Positions 23,125 to 32,686 of a DNA stretch of 64,000 nt are shown here, in pieces. The notes beneath the pieces were generated by a model that was given only the letters and a program-made list of their open reading frames with translations, was not told the origin of the DNA and searched no databases. This DNA is from Streblospio benedicti (taxonomy: Eukaryota > Annelida > Polychaeta > Spionida > Spionidae). Every line of letters begins with the position of its first letter. Position 1 is the stretch's first letter. The translations under genes were made by a program, and so were the position numbers. The stretch is from assembly GCA_019095985.1 (NCBI GenBank), contig JAGTTF010005776.1, forward strand, positions 27,391-91,390, in the 5' to 3' direction.

Positions 23125-24960
23125 CGTCTGCTATTGCATCAGTGTCCCGTCTTTTAGCGAGAATGATATAGCGAAACGGCTTCCAACATCGATCATCGCA
23201 GCTACATACTGGTTTCTGTTGCTCAGTGTTAGAGGTCCTACTAGATCAAATTGATAGCATTCAGTGGAATATATACAATGATTATGTTGAGAATATGTTG
23301 CGCGAGTTGTGTGTGGTGAATGCTTGAAAACATACTGGGCATGAAATAACAAACATTATCACATCCTTTTCCATCCCCTTACAGAAGGATTGTTGTTTAT
23401 CAAGCAAAATGTCCTATTCACGCCTTGATGTAGATTAAGCACAGATTCATGATTATCATGTATTATCTTTAATGTAATATCACGGGGGGTACTACTGCTT
23501 GTAGGAAGATCTTGTCGTCCACCTGAGGTGTTTTGTCTAGGTGCCATAAAATCTCATTTATGAGCATAAATTCATCTTTATGTGCGCGCATAAATGCCAC
23601 AGTTTCTCTAATCTGAATGGCCTCACCTTGAATGTATTGTTTCATTTCATGGGATGATAGTATCATTCTGGTCTCACAACCTTGGGGTCGTGAGTTCGAG
23701 TGCCGCCAGGGCCACTTGATATAGTTAAATGGAAGCTTAGGGTTGTAAAACCTGTCTTCAGCTATATCTATCGTTGGTAGAAATATGCTTGCTAAAAAGA
23801 CGTGTGTGAGAGAGAGAAGTATAAAAAAAATATATATATATCCGCAAGCATTGGGAAACACATATATACCTTTTTCATGGCCTCAGACATATCACACTGT
23901 GCCAAATGAAATACTATGTTGTTGTAGTATTCGTATAAACATTCAGTAGACCCTTGCTTACGATTAACTAGTCTAGACAAACATTCTTCTTGTTTTGTGG
24001 CCGGGCAAAACCATGGTCTAGAAGTTTCATCACTTCATCATATGTATTTTGTTTGATTCATTCGTTTCAGCCACAAGCCGATATGCAGGGCCAGATAGTA
24101 GAAGAGATATGAATGATATTTTCTGTTAATCATTCATGGGAGCTAGCTGGAAATAATCATCCATAGCTGCCTTGAACAGAGAAAACTCTTCACCTGCCTT
24201 GCCACTAAAACGTGGTGGAGTGGGTACAGAAGGTTTTATCAGGGTATGTGATGTTCCAGATATTGTCTGTTGTAATGACGTATCATTTTTTGCAACTCGT
24301 CATCATGTGCTGTTGTTGGTTATCAATCTGTTTTTGTAACGAGTTCAAAGCAGTAGAATTGGTTCACACTCTGTAAATAATGTGAATTATTATCATCAAT
24401 CATTTTCATTAACAAGTCAGCATGATCTTTTTGGTGTATTCGAGCGCTAGTGTGACGTGGCCTTTTGCAAAATCATCATAAGGTGTGCTAATAGCTACTG
24501 GTTTTATGGTCCCAGGCATTTGTGTATTGTATTGCTGCCAGCCCGACATGACCTTGGTGGAGCCATGTATTGGAGTATCATAGCGTGGGCGCTCGTCAAC
24601 ATGTTCATGTTGGCGTGCCGACTTTTGTATTATTGTTTGACTGTGACTGTTTACTTGGGATGCGTGGTGAATTTTGTCTATCCTTATCAGTCATATTCTC
24701 ATCTCTATCACTACCTAAATCATCATCTGCAAATTGTAGATGTTTGCTGAGCCCCTGTTGCATCTGATCATCATTTGTCTGTGGCCCATGCTGTGTTTGG
24801 GTCTGCTCATTGGCATGGTTATTAATGTAATCATTCATGCCATCACTCTGGGCCGTATGGGCAGTGTGGGCGGGTAATTGGGATGTTTTTATCCCCACCA
24901 GATAATGATTGACTGCCATTAGGATTATTTTCATCGGATCTCAGCTCAGATTTTTTGCTC
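23125..24960 (-). mobile_element. Ty3/gypsy-type LTR retrotransposon fossil (gag and integrase parts)
   Basis: On the minus strand a Gln/Asn/Asp-rich N-terminal segment (24934-24605) leads to PRFSGKAGEEFSLFKAAMDD near 24220. Next comes NRKQGSTECLYEYYNNIVFH near 23950. These are typical Ty3/gypsy gag phrases. Further on is an integrase zinc-binding-like segment (NHESVLNLHQGVNRTFCLI) and an integrase-core start (FDLVGPL, YVAAMIDVGSRFAISFS) at 23352-23131. Protease and RT are not seen between them. It is a broken, incomplete fossil and hosts a SINE. LTRs were not identified. Confidence 0.65.
23655..23842 (+). mobile_element. tRNA-derived SINE
   Basis: TCACAACCTTGGGGTCGTGA followed by GTTCGAGTGCCGCC is the anticodon-to-T-arm region of a tRNA-like head with a B box (GAGTTCGAGTG). 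This resembles the CAACCTTGGGGTCGTGGGTTCGAGTCC type common in invertebrate and metazoan SINEs. A tRNA-unrelated body follows, ending in an A-rich then TA-repeat tail at 23820-23842. The 5' A box is weak. It lies within the gag fossil; target duplications were not established. Confidence 0.65.
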
Positions 24961-25287
24961 ACACAAGCGTGCTATCAGTTGAGTTTAGCCTGTTTTAAAT
25001 CAGCTGAGGCCGTCAATTTGTTAGTCAAACTCTCCACTCGCTTGACTACTGAACATTCAGAACAACTGATGTTTTTCATAATGGCCTTCCGGCCGGGTGT
25101 CACAACCTTGAAGGATTATATCACCTAATATTCTATATTAATTACTGCTCTGCAAACGTTAGCTCAATGGTTGAACACTTGCCCTAACTGGTCAATAAAC
25201 ACAGACACATGTTTCCAGCTAAGGTTTCAAGTCTATAATCTGTTTACACAGGATTCTTTTGCCAGTAAATATTGCTTTGTTCTAATA
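24961..25287. other. intergenic, nothing recognised
   Basis: Possibly the 5' flank of the minus-strand gag fossil. No LTR pair or coding frame is seen. Confidence 0.3.
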
Positions 25288-25472
25288 CAGTGGGAACATT
25301 TGAACTGTCCAATTATACAGAGGTATCTATGTTATTTGGGAGCAAATATAGTGTCCACTGTCCAACATAAGACAGAGGTTCACTTTATATATGCTATGTA
25401 GGAAAAACTGAAATGGGATAAGTGAAAATTGTCCACTATATGGAGGTGTCCATACAGACAGGTTCCACTGTA
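25286..25472. mobile_element. Tc1/mariner- or pogo-type MITE with TA target duplication
   Basis: The element runs from CAGTGGGAAC (25288) to GTTCCACTG (25470) and is flanked by TA on both sides. Inner sequence near each end shares TGTCCA and AGAGGT/GGAGGT words in inverse order. Length is 183 bp with no coding capacity. CAGT ends and TA duplication are the pogo/Tigger and Tc1/mariner hallmark. Confidence 0.7.
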
Positions 25473-25654
25473 CCTAGACTGGATAAACATTTATACATTC
25501 TGTAATATTTTTATGTAGAATATTACTAGTAGTAGGACTATTCATCTAGATTATATTTAACTACACTACACTACTACTTACTATTTACAGCACACTAACG
25601 TTGCGGCGACCATCGCGGTGCCTTAAACAGAGTGACTGTTTTGGTACGATGACG

Positions 25655-26239
25655 TCACAATGGCGCGAACTGGGTTTCCGCCAGGTGGAGTTCCTGGCGG
25701 AAAGCAGATGGAGGAGGTTCGGGGGATGCTCCTGCCTTGGTTGAGGTTGAGCCCCTCGGGCGGTGCGTGTAGATCTTGATGGCTTCCAAGATCTTACGTC
25801 GGAAGGGCTGATCTTCTCTGCCTATGACTCTGGCTGACTCACTACTGAATAGATGTCCAGTATTCTCTGTATGGATCTGTATGGCAGACTGGGTACTATG
25901 CGGGTCCAGGTGTTCCTTCAGTCTCGTTTGCAGATTCCTGCCAGTTTCCCCAATGTATGTTTCATGGCATGAAGGGCATGAGATGTCATACAACACTCCA
26001 CACATTTTCTTTTGGGTCGTCTTTGTCCTTGGGTCTGACTAGCAGGCTCCTAAGCGTGTTGAAAGGCTTATGGAAAGACGGGACACCATGTTTTTAAGGA
26101 TCCTCTGCATAGTTTCAGATGTGCCTTTCACATACGGAATTCTCACAGGGAACTTCTTAGCCGTATTGTCAATGGTTTCAGACGGTTCTTCTGTTCTCTT
26201 TTTTGGAAGGAACTTTGAACGCCCAGGGCTTGTATCCAT
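25655..26239 (-). pseudogene. GIY-YIG endonuclease part of the minus-strand PLE copy
   Basis: The segment CGVLYDISCPSCHETYIGET, then GRNLQTRLKEH, shows the GIY-YIG-type strand pair (V.YDI / YIGET) with the conserved Arg of the following helix. A CX2C..H cluster just inside it is the usual zinc-like insertion of PLE endonucleases. The upstream frame (26239-26039) carries a short Lys-rich linker and FPVRIPYVKGTSE. The nuclease nicks host DNA for RT priming. It has a nearly identical inverted partner at 27514-28160. Fossil. Confidence 0.8.
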
Positions 26240-26369
26240 TTACTTTCAGCACTTGTTTCACATGTTTCACCTCTTTCACATGGTCTTCCTCCTCGGTTAC
26301 CAGATGTTCGGCTCTCCTTAGGAGTGTGCGGACTACCGAGCGTTTGTGTTAAGATGATGGTTGGAGTCC

Positions 26370-27302
26370 CAGTTCAAGTACTGATCAGTGTGTGGGCTTC
26401 CCTATAAACACTAGTCTTCAGGGTTCCGTCTTGTTTCCTCTCAATGTGGGTGTCTAGGAAGGCAAGTTTCTGATCAATCTCACCTTCTATGGTGAATTGA
26501 ATACTCTGCTGGGCTAAGGGAATCAAGTAAGTTGAAAACTCCTCAATCTGATTCTGTGGTAGGACCGTGAAGGTGTCATCCACATAACGGAACCACACTG
26601 ATGGATTCACTGGGGGTTGTTAAGTGCCTCTGTTAAAATCTTCCATCACTAGGTCTGCGACAGCCGGTGAGACGGGAGAGCCCATCGGAGCTCCTTGGAT
26701 TTGTCTGTAAAAGACCCTGTTTGACACAAAGTAGGTGGTTTCTGAGACAAAACTTCAGGATGGTAATAATTTGCTCAACATCTAACTCGCATCTGTCTGG
26801 AAGAGTCTCATCTTCAATCAGTCTTCTCCTGATAACCGAGATGGCTTCTTCTATGGGGATGCTGGTGAACAACGCAGATACATCGTATGATACTAGGACT
26901 CTAGGAGGTGGAATGTCTAGATCTCTAATTTTCTTCACGAAATCTTCGCTATTCTTGATGGAGTGCTTGGTTTTACCTTTCAAAGGGTTAAGTATGCTAG
27001 ACAAGAATTTAGCTGCTGGATATGTGATGCTCCCTATCCCTGATACAATAGGTCTGAGTGGGGTGTCTTTCTTTGTGGATTTTGGGTAACCCATAGAACT
27101 TAGGGATCTGCTCAGAAGTGGGATATATTCTACAGTATAACTGAGGTGAGATCTTGTTGGCTGTGTTCCAAGATCTAAGAATATTCACAAAGCTTCTCTT
27201 GTACTTACTGGTAGGATCCTTTGTAAGAATTTTGTATACCTTTCGGTCGTCCAGTAATTTGTGTAGCTTTTCCCTGGTATGTATTCTTGTCCATCACAAC
27301 AG
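26370..27302 (-). pseudogene. Penelope-like reverse transcriptase
   Basis: Minus-strand frames carry the PLE RT phrases in order. They are PKFYGLPKIHK-type wording near 27090, PLRPIVSGIGSITYPAAKFL, then SYDVSALFTSIPIEEAISVI, and WFRYVDDTFTVLPQNQ with the YVDD catalytic box near 26590. SIQFTIEGEIDQKLAFLDTH follows. PLE RT is related to telomerase and primes on host DNA ends. It precedes the GIY-YIG domain as in canonical PLEs. The N-terminal end is missing. Fossil. Confidence 0.85.
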
Positions 27303-27513
27303 TAGCTGAGAGGAAACAAGACGGATCCCTGAAGACTAGTGTTTATAGGAAGCCCACACACACTGATCAGTACTTGAACTGGGACTCCAACCATCATCTT
27401 GAACACAACGCCGGGTAGTCCGCATTATCTCCTAAGGAGAGCCGAACATCTGGTAACCGAGGAGGAAGACCGTGTGAAAGAGGTGAAACATGTGAAACAA
27501 GTGCTGAAAGTAA

Positions 27514-28168
27514 ATGGATACAAGCCCTGGGCGCTCAAAGTTCCTTAAAAAGAGAACAGAAGAACCGTCTGAAACCAGTGACAATACGGCTAAGAAGTTC
27601 CCTGTGAGAATTCCGTATGTGAAAGGCACATCTGAAACTATGCAGAGGATCCTTAAGAAACATGGTGTCCCGTCTTTCCATAAGCCTTTCAACACGCTTA
27701 GGAGCCTGCTAGTCAGACCAAAGGACAAAGACGACCCAAAGAAAAGGTGTGGAGTGTTGTATGACATATCATGCCCTTCATGCCATGAAACATACATTGG
27801 GGAAACTGGCAGGAATCTGCAAACAAGACTGAAGGAACACCTGGACCCGGCATAGTACCCAGTCTGCCATACAGATCCATACAGAGAATACTGGACATCT
27901 ATTCAGTAGTCAGTCAGCTAGAGTCATAGGCAGAGAAGATCAGCCCTTCCGATGTAAGATCTTGGAAGCCATCAAGATCTACACGCACCGCCTCCGAAGC
28001 TCAACTCAACCAAGGCAGGAGCATCCCCCGAACCTCCTTCATCTGCTTTTCCACCAGGAACTCTACCTGGCGGAAACCCAGTTCGCCATTGTGACGTCAT
28101 CGCACCAAAACAGTCACTCTGTTGAAGGCACCGCGATGGTCGCCGCAACGTTAGTGTGTTGTAAATAG
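27514..28168 (+). pseudogene. GIY-YIG endonuclease part of the plus-strand PLE copy
   Basis: The frame begins [19 protein letters not shown] and contains KFPVRIPYVKGTSETMQRIL, HGVPSFHKPFN and the same CPSCHETYIGETGRNLQTR core as the minus-strand copy. It is the inverted duplicate of 25655-26239. The upstream stretch 27308-27513 corresponds to the RT C-terminal end only; the RT core is not present in this orientation. Fossil. Confidence 0.8.
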
Positions 28169-28329
28169 TAAGTAGTGTAGTGTAGTTAAATATAATCATT
28201 CTGTAATATGTTTGTGATTTTATTTACTATTTATTTATGTATTACAATTTATGTCTTTTTCTATGGAATCAACCAGACATAAATGTTTCTATTCTATTCT
28301 ATTATATTTGTTACACTATTCTACACTAA

Positions 28330-29462
28330 TTATTACAGGTTTTATTCAAGTAAGGTATACCTTTGTTTTCTTGATGCTTCTAAGGCTTTTTGATAAAATA
28401 AATCATTTTCCTTTGTTCAAGAAGCTTATAACAAGAGATCTACCTACCTATAATCATTGTTAGATTTCTGTTTACCTGGTATCGATCTCAAACTTTTGCT
28501 GTCAAGTGGCTACATAATATATCTGCTAAATTCACATCATCTAATGGAGTCCGACAAGGAAGTGTTCTTTTCTCCTAAATTGTTTTCTGTTTTTTATGGA
28601 TGAGCTAAGTGTGAATTTAAATATGTCTAAAATTGGTTGCCATATGAACAACACTAGTTTTAATCATATCGTTTTATGCAGATGATGCTGTTATTTTGTC
28701 ACCATCAGTAAAGGGTCTTCAAAAGCTTTTTAAATATATGTCAAAAATTTGCTAGTGATAATGAAATTGTATATAATCCACTCAAAACTAAATGTATGCA
28801 TATAAGGAAAAGAGGAGTTGACTCTGTAAACTTTGCTGTATATTTAAATGATATTGATATAAAATGGGTGGAATCTTACAAATATTTAGGCATTTATTTA
28901 TCATCTGATTTGAAAGAGGATACTGACATTAAAAAGACAAATCAAGAGCATTTATAGTAGAGGTAATATTCTAATAAGAAAATTCAGAGGATGTACCAAT
29001 GACATCAAATGTCTTTTTTATTTCAATCTTTTGTACTAACTTCTATTGTAGTTCTCTGTGGTCTTCTTTTTACTATGAGTATTATTCATAATGCCAAGGT
29101 AGCTTTTAATAATGTTTTTAGATATTTATTGGGCATACGAGAGAGATGTAGTATTTCACAATTGTTTTTTAAATAATAATGTTGACTCTTTTTATGTCTT
29201 GTTGAGAAAATCCATTTTTTAACCTGTATATGAGATTGAAGGAATGTGATAATGTTCTAGTCAGTTGTGTTTTTAAATTCTTTTCTATTTTTACTTCCAA
29301 TCTCCATTGTTTTTACATTGGAAGAAACAATATAATACATTTTGATATATTTTAATATAATTTGGTATACTTTTTATGAAATGTATATATGTATATAATT
29401 TTACCTTGTTAATATGGATTTAACATCCGAAATAAAAAATAATCCTTATCCTTATCCTTATT
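28330..29462 (+). mobile_element. LINE, 5'-truncated, with (CCTTAT)n tail
   Basis: Plus-strand RT motifs appear in order over shifting frames: FLDASKAF and KINHFPLFKKLI near 28370-28430, SSNGVRQGSVL near 28540, MDELSVNLNMSKIGCHMNN near 28600, LYADDAVILSP near 28685 (catalytic YADD box), and WVESYKYLGIYLSSDLKED near 28870. These fit a CR1/RTE-like non-LTR retrotransposon. The frame is broken at several points, for example one extra base just after the KAF codons and another between VL and SPK. The end is ATCCTTATCCTTATCCTTAT, a LINE-type simple-repeat tail. It starts beside the PLE right arm. The endonuclease is missing. Confidence 0.8.
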
Positions 29463-30317
29463 CATTCAATTGTTTCTGTAGTTACATCTACTCTAAAATC
29501 CTTATCTCCACAAATTCGTTAGTGCATAAAGTGTGAATTTTCTATAATTACAGTTATGTTATTTTTTCCCTATGATATTTTCTAATTCATCTAGCTTTCT
29601 TTTTATTAGAGAACATAGAGTTACTTTTCAATAGTTGTCATTTAAATGATAATGAATAAAATGATGTAAATCCGATAAAACACATGACAAATAAATACTA
29701 CATGACCTTTTATTTCTATTATTTTTAGAAATTGATGCATGTATACCAAATCCCTGTACAAATCTTGGCTTTGTATGAATACAATATATGGTTATAACTG
29801 TAAATGTTTTGATTTGTTATACTGGGACACACTGCAAAACAGGTATGTATTTGAGAGCTTTTCAATACTGGTATAATTGCACTAATAAAAAAAACAATTA
29901 TTATTTCAAAGGGGACATGATGATTCGATGACTCAAAAAGTAGCAATCGCATATAAGCTAACTAGTATAGATCTTTCCATATTGCGGATATGAATGTGAG
30001 AGTATGACTGTGCACTCCACTGAATTGCTGAGCATAATTATTTAGCAACGAACTTTGTTCGTGCTAAATGATTGTATTAGTGAGGTTGGGGGGGCGGGGT
30101 AGAGAGGTTGCTTCAAAGTAAATTTATATATGTTTCTATTAGAAGGATTTTTTCGAGATTTTTGTTTTTTGGTGGAAATCGTGTTGAATTACAGGTCAGG
30201 CCCAAAAATTTGGCAGTTCTTTAATTTTACAACATTTAATCTTTATCATCACTAAGAAATAAATATAGTAATGTCGTTGTTGTGATATATGTATTTTATT
30301 CTGCATTTGTTCGTGGC
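29463..30317. other. intergenic, AT-rich
   Basis: No coding frame with a family motif and no partner in the window. A G-rich patch lies at 30087-30100. Confidence 0.3.
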
Positions 30318-30751
30318 CAATTCTAACTTCATAGGAGAATTTGAGGCCATGTTTGCATACTTTAAACGCTATAATTTCACTCGTAATAAAGCAACATACT
30401 GCGTTTTACCCAGAAATCACAGTACACCAGCACAATAAAGTTCATCAACATAAAAAAATCAAAATATATTGTTACCTGCACCAGCCGGTTGCACTTAAAA
30501 GGTTCTATTATTCAAAGTATTGATGCTGATTCTTATTATCACAATTTGAGACCATAATATTCTACATATTTTAAGAAATCTATCGAATACTCCCCAGATC
30601 AAGATGACAATAATGCTCTTTATTATCGCCCTACCTGTCTGCTAACATATCGTTTATCGAAAGGGCTATATTAACAATATGCAACAACCATGCTCGCTTG
30701 ACTAAGGCTGATTCTTTGAAACCAGCATATGCATAAATTATGATAATGAGC
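30318..30751. repeat. interspersed repeat C, copy 1
   Basis: The sequence from TTCTAACTTCATAGGAGAA to GATAATGAGC matches 36134-36570 in the same orientation with about 5-8 percent difference by eye. Non-coding. Confidence 0.85.
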
Positions 30752-30756
30752 ATGAA

Positions 30757-31397
30757 ACGTGAAGAGGGTTATTGGAACAACCCTCGTTTCCAAAATGGTG
30801 GTCACCACCTATTCATAAGTATTATCTTGGTTTTCTATTGAGTAAACACACTATACGTTTACTTTAATGCTGAGTTGGATAGGTATTAGCTCGTAGATTG
30901 TGTACACATGAACGTTTTAGAAGTACATAGTATAACAAACAGAAAACTTAGCCTAAAAAGTAATCAGATGAGAGGAGGGCTGGGGGGTTGTTGACAAGTA
31001 CCATTCTTGCATGATGAGGGTTGTTGAAATTAAAAGATGAGGGTTGTTGCAAATGACATGCTTTTTTATTTATATAAATTAATATTAAATTTTTGAAAGT
31101 GTAATATATCATACATTTACTTACATTATATAATACAATACAATAATACATTTTACAAAAACTTTGTGTAATAGATGGGAAATTCATTATAAACATCAGT
31201 TACAAATATTTTGCCCAGGGATAGGACATTTCATTTCAAATGATTCTTTGGTCTCAATAGATGTAATGGCAGTTCCATCTCTACTAATAACTGCATAAGG
31301 CCCATCTGTATTCAATGGTAGAACCACCTTTTATCTCTGGATCAGAGGTGTTGGCCGCCATTTATAAGACGAGGGTTGTTGCAATAACCCTCTTCAG
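30757..31397. mobile_element. MITE-like element with imperfect-palindrome ends
   Basis: The left end GAAGAGGGTTATTG then AACAACCCTCGT and the right end GACGAGGGTTGTTG then CAATAACCCTCTTC are reverse complements. The match runs inward about 50 bp (CCACCT / AGGTGTTGGCC). Each end is itself a near-palindrome. AGGGTTGTTG also recurs twice inside (31013-31045). No coding capacity. The superfamily is unknown. Confidence 0.65.
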
Positions 31398-31636
31398 TGC
31401 AGTGTCCAGTAGTTTACAAATCGCATCAGCAATAAAATAAAAAAATAGAATAAAAATTAAAGATTTATATATAAAATATAACAAAATCTTATTTTGTAAT
31501 TTTTGCAAGTGGATAAAATATTTGTGTTTTAATTTGGAATCGTTCACCACTGCCAACACAACATGGCTGAAATTTATTTTTTTTTGTGGTTTGACAATAT
31601 TTTTCTCTAATAACAGAAATGGATACACTATTGCTT

Positions 31637-31875
31637 TGTGATGATAAGAAAGTGCTGAGTATAATTAGACTCATAGGATAAAATGGGAAGTCTCACACTT
31701 CGGCTCAACATTCCCGCCTACACACACACCAGTGTCATACAAGTCTATTAGACCTCAACCTGCTCTTGCTAGTCTACTGAGCTAGACTCTTAAAATATAT
31801 AAACTGGAACTCAATGTAACAAGACAGTCAATAAACAGGATACAAACTGCTCACTGGTTCTGTTATTACTTCTCA
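31637..31875 (+). repeat. LTR, 5' copy (pair with 40039-40276)
   Basis: It starts TGTGATGATAAGAAAGTGCT and contains ATATATAAACTGG (TATA) and CAATAAACAGG (poly-A signal). It matches 40039-40276 apart from small differences, including about 20 bp altered in its middle. Same orientation as its partner. Confidence 0.8.
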
Positions 31876-31929
31876 CCACGCATGTGTCTAAACCACACAT
31901 GACATAAGTGGTGGAGATGTTCTGTTGAA

Positions 31930-32560
31930 CCCTTTACACTCCCCCCGCCGCCCATGCATAGACCAGGATAGCAAGGATAGACCACCCCAGGTAACTCCCC
32001 CTCCAGCCCCGACCTCACATGCATTGACCGTTTAGGGCAGGCCATGAACGGACCCCCATGATTACGCCAATTTTCCTCCAGCCCCTTCGACCTCCCATGA
32101 ATAGGCCGACTTCCACCCCCAAGAACACTTTAGCCAATTCCTCCAACCAGCCCCGACCTCCCCCATATGTTTATCTACACGCCATAGTGGATTTTTCACG
32201 CCTTTCGCATCCCAATCCCCCGATGATACAATCACCGAGGACACACTAGATCCCAAATGCAAAACGAATTCAACATGTGTTCCCTTCATTAGTTTCTCTA
32301 AACCCACTGCCCGTTAACGCGGAAAATCAGTCCATTTTAACCCCCGCTCAATTCTCCCGCCACCAAACGCCGCCATTCCCCTATCCCACTCACCAATCAC
32401 GAGTACAGGACCGCTAAGACCCGCCCCCCAACGCGGCAGTCAGTCTATTTTGCGCCACTCACTCAAGGCCAAATATCGCCAGCGGCCCTATCCCACTGAC
32501 CAATAACGATTACAGGACCGCTAAGTCCCGACGATGATGCTTATTAGCTTAGCGCAAAGT
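31930..32560 (+). repeat. C-rich strand-asymmetric stretch with tandem units
   Basis: The plus strand is strongly C-rich and G-poor. CCAGCCCCGACCTC and CCAGCCCCTTCGACCTCC recur in 31990-32160. A 105-bp tandem pair holds CTATCCCACT(C/G)ACCAAT and TACAGGACCGCTAAG at about 32382 and 32487. No protein motif is recognised. Confidence 0.6.
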
Positions 32561-32686
32561 ACTAATGTATATAGATTTCCCTTGCTGTGTATATATCATT
32601 CCAACTAGGTTCCCTCCCATAAGTTTAAATGTTACCTTATGCTAGATACAAATATCCCATTTACCCATGCTCCCGCCATCAATAAT

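Larger units (their letters stand above)
25549..28197. mobile_element. Penelope-like element (PLE) in inverted partial-copy arrangement
   Basis: A minus-strand copy (about 27302 down to 25549) holds RT then GIY-YIG parts. A plus-strand partial copy (27308-28197) holds only the RT C-terminal end and GIY-YIG part. The arms 25549-26442 and 27308-28197 are about 890 bp each and nearly identical as reverse complements. Inverted and partially duplicated copies are typical of PLE integration. Treated as a fossil with several interruptions; the high arm similarity suggests a recent origin. Confidence 0.85.
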
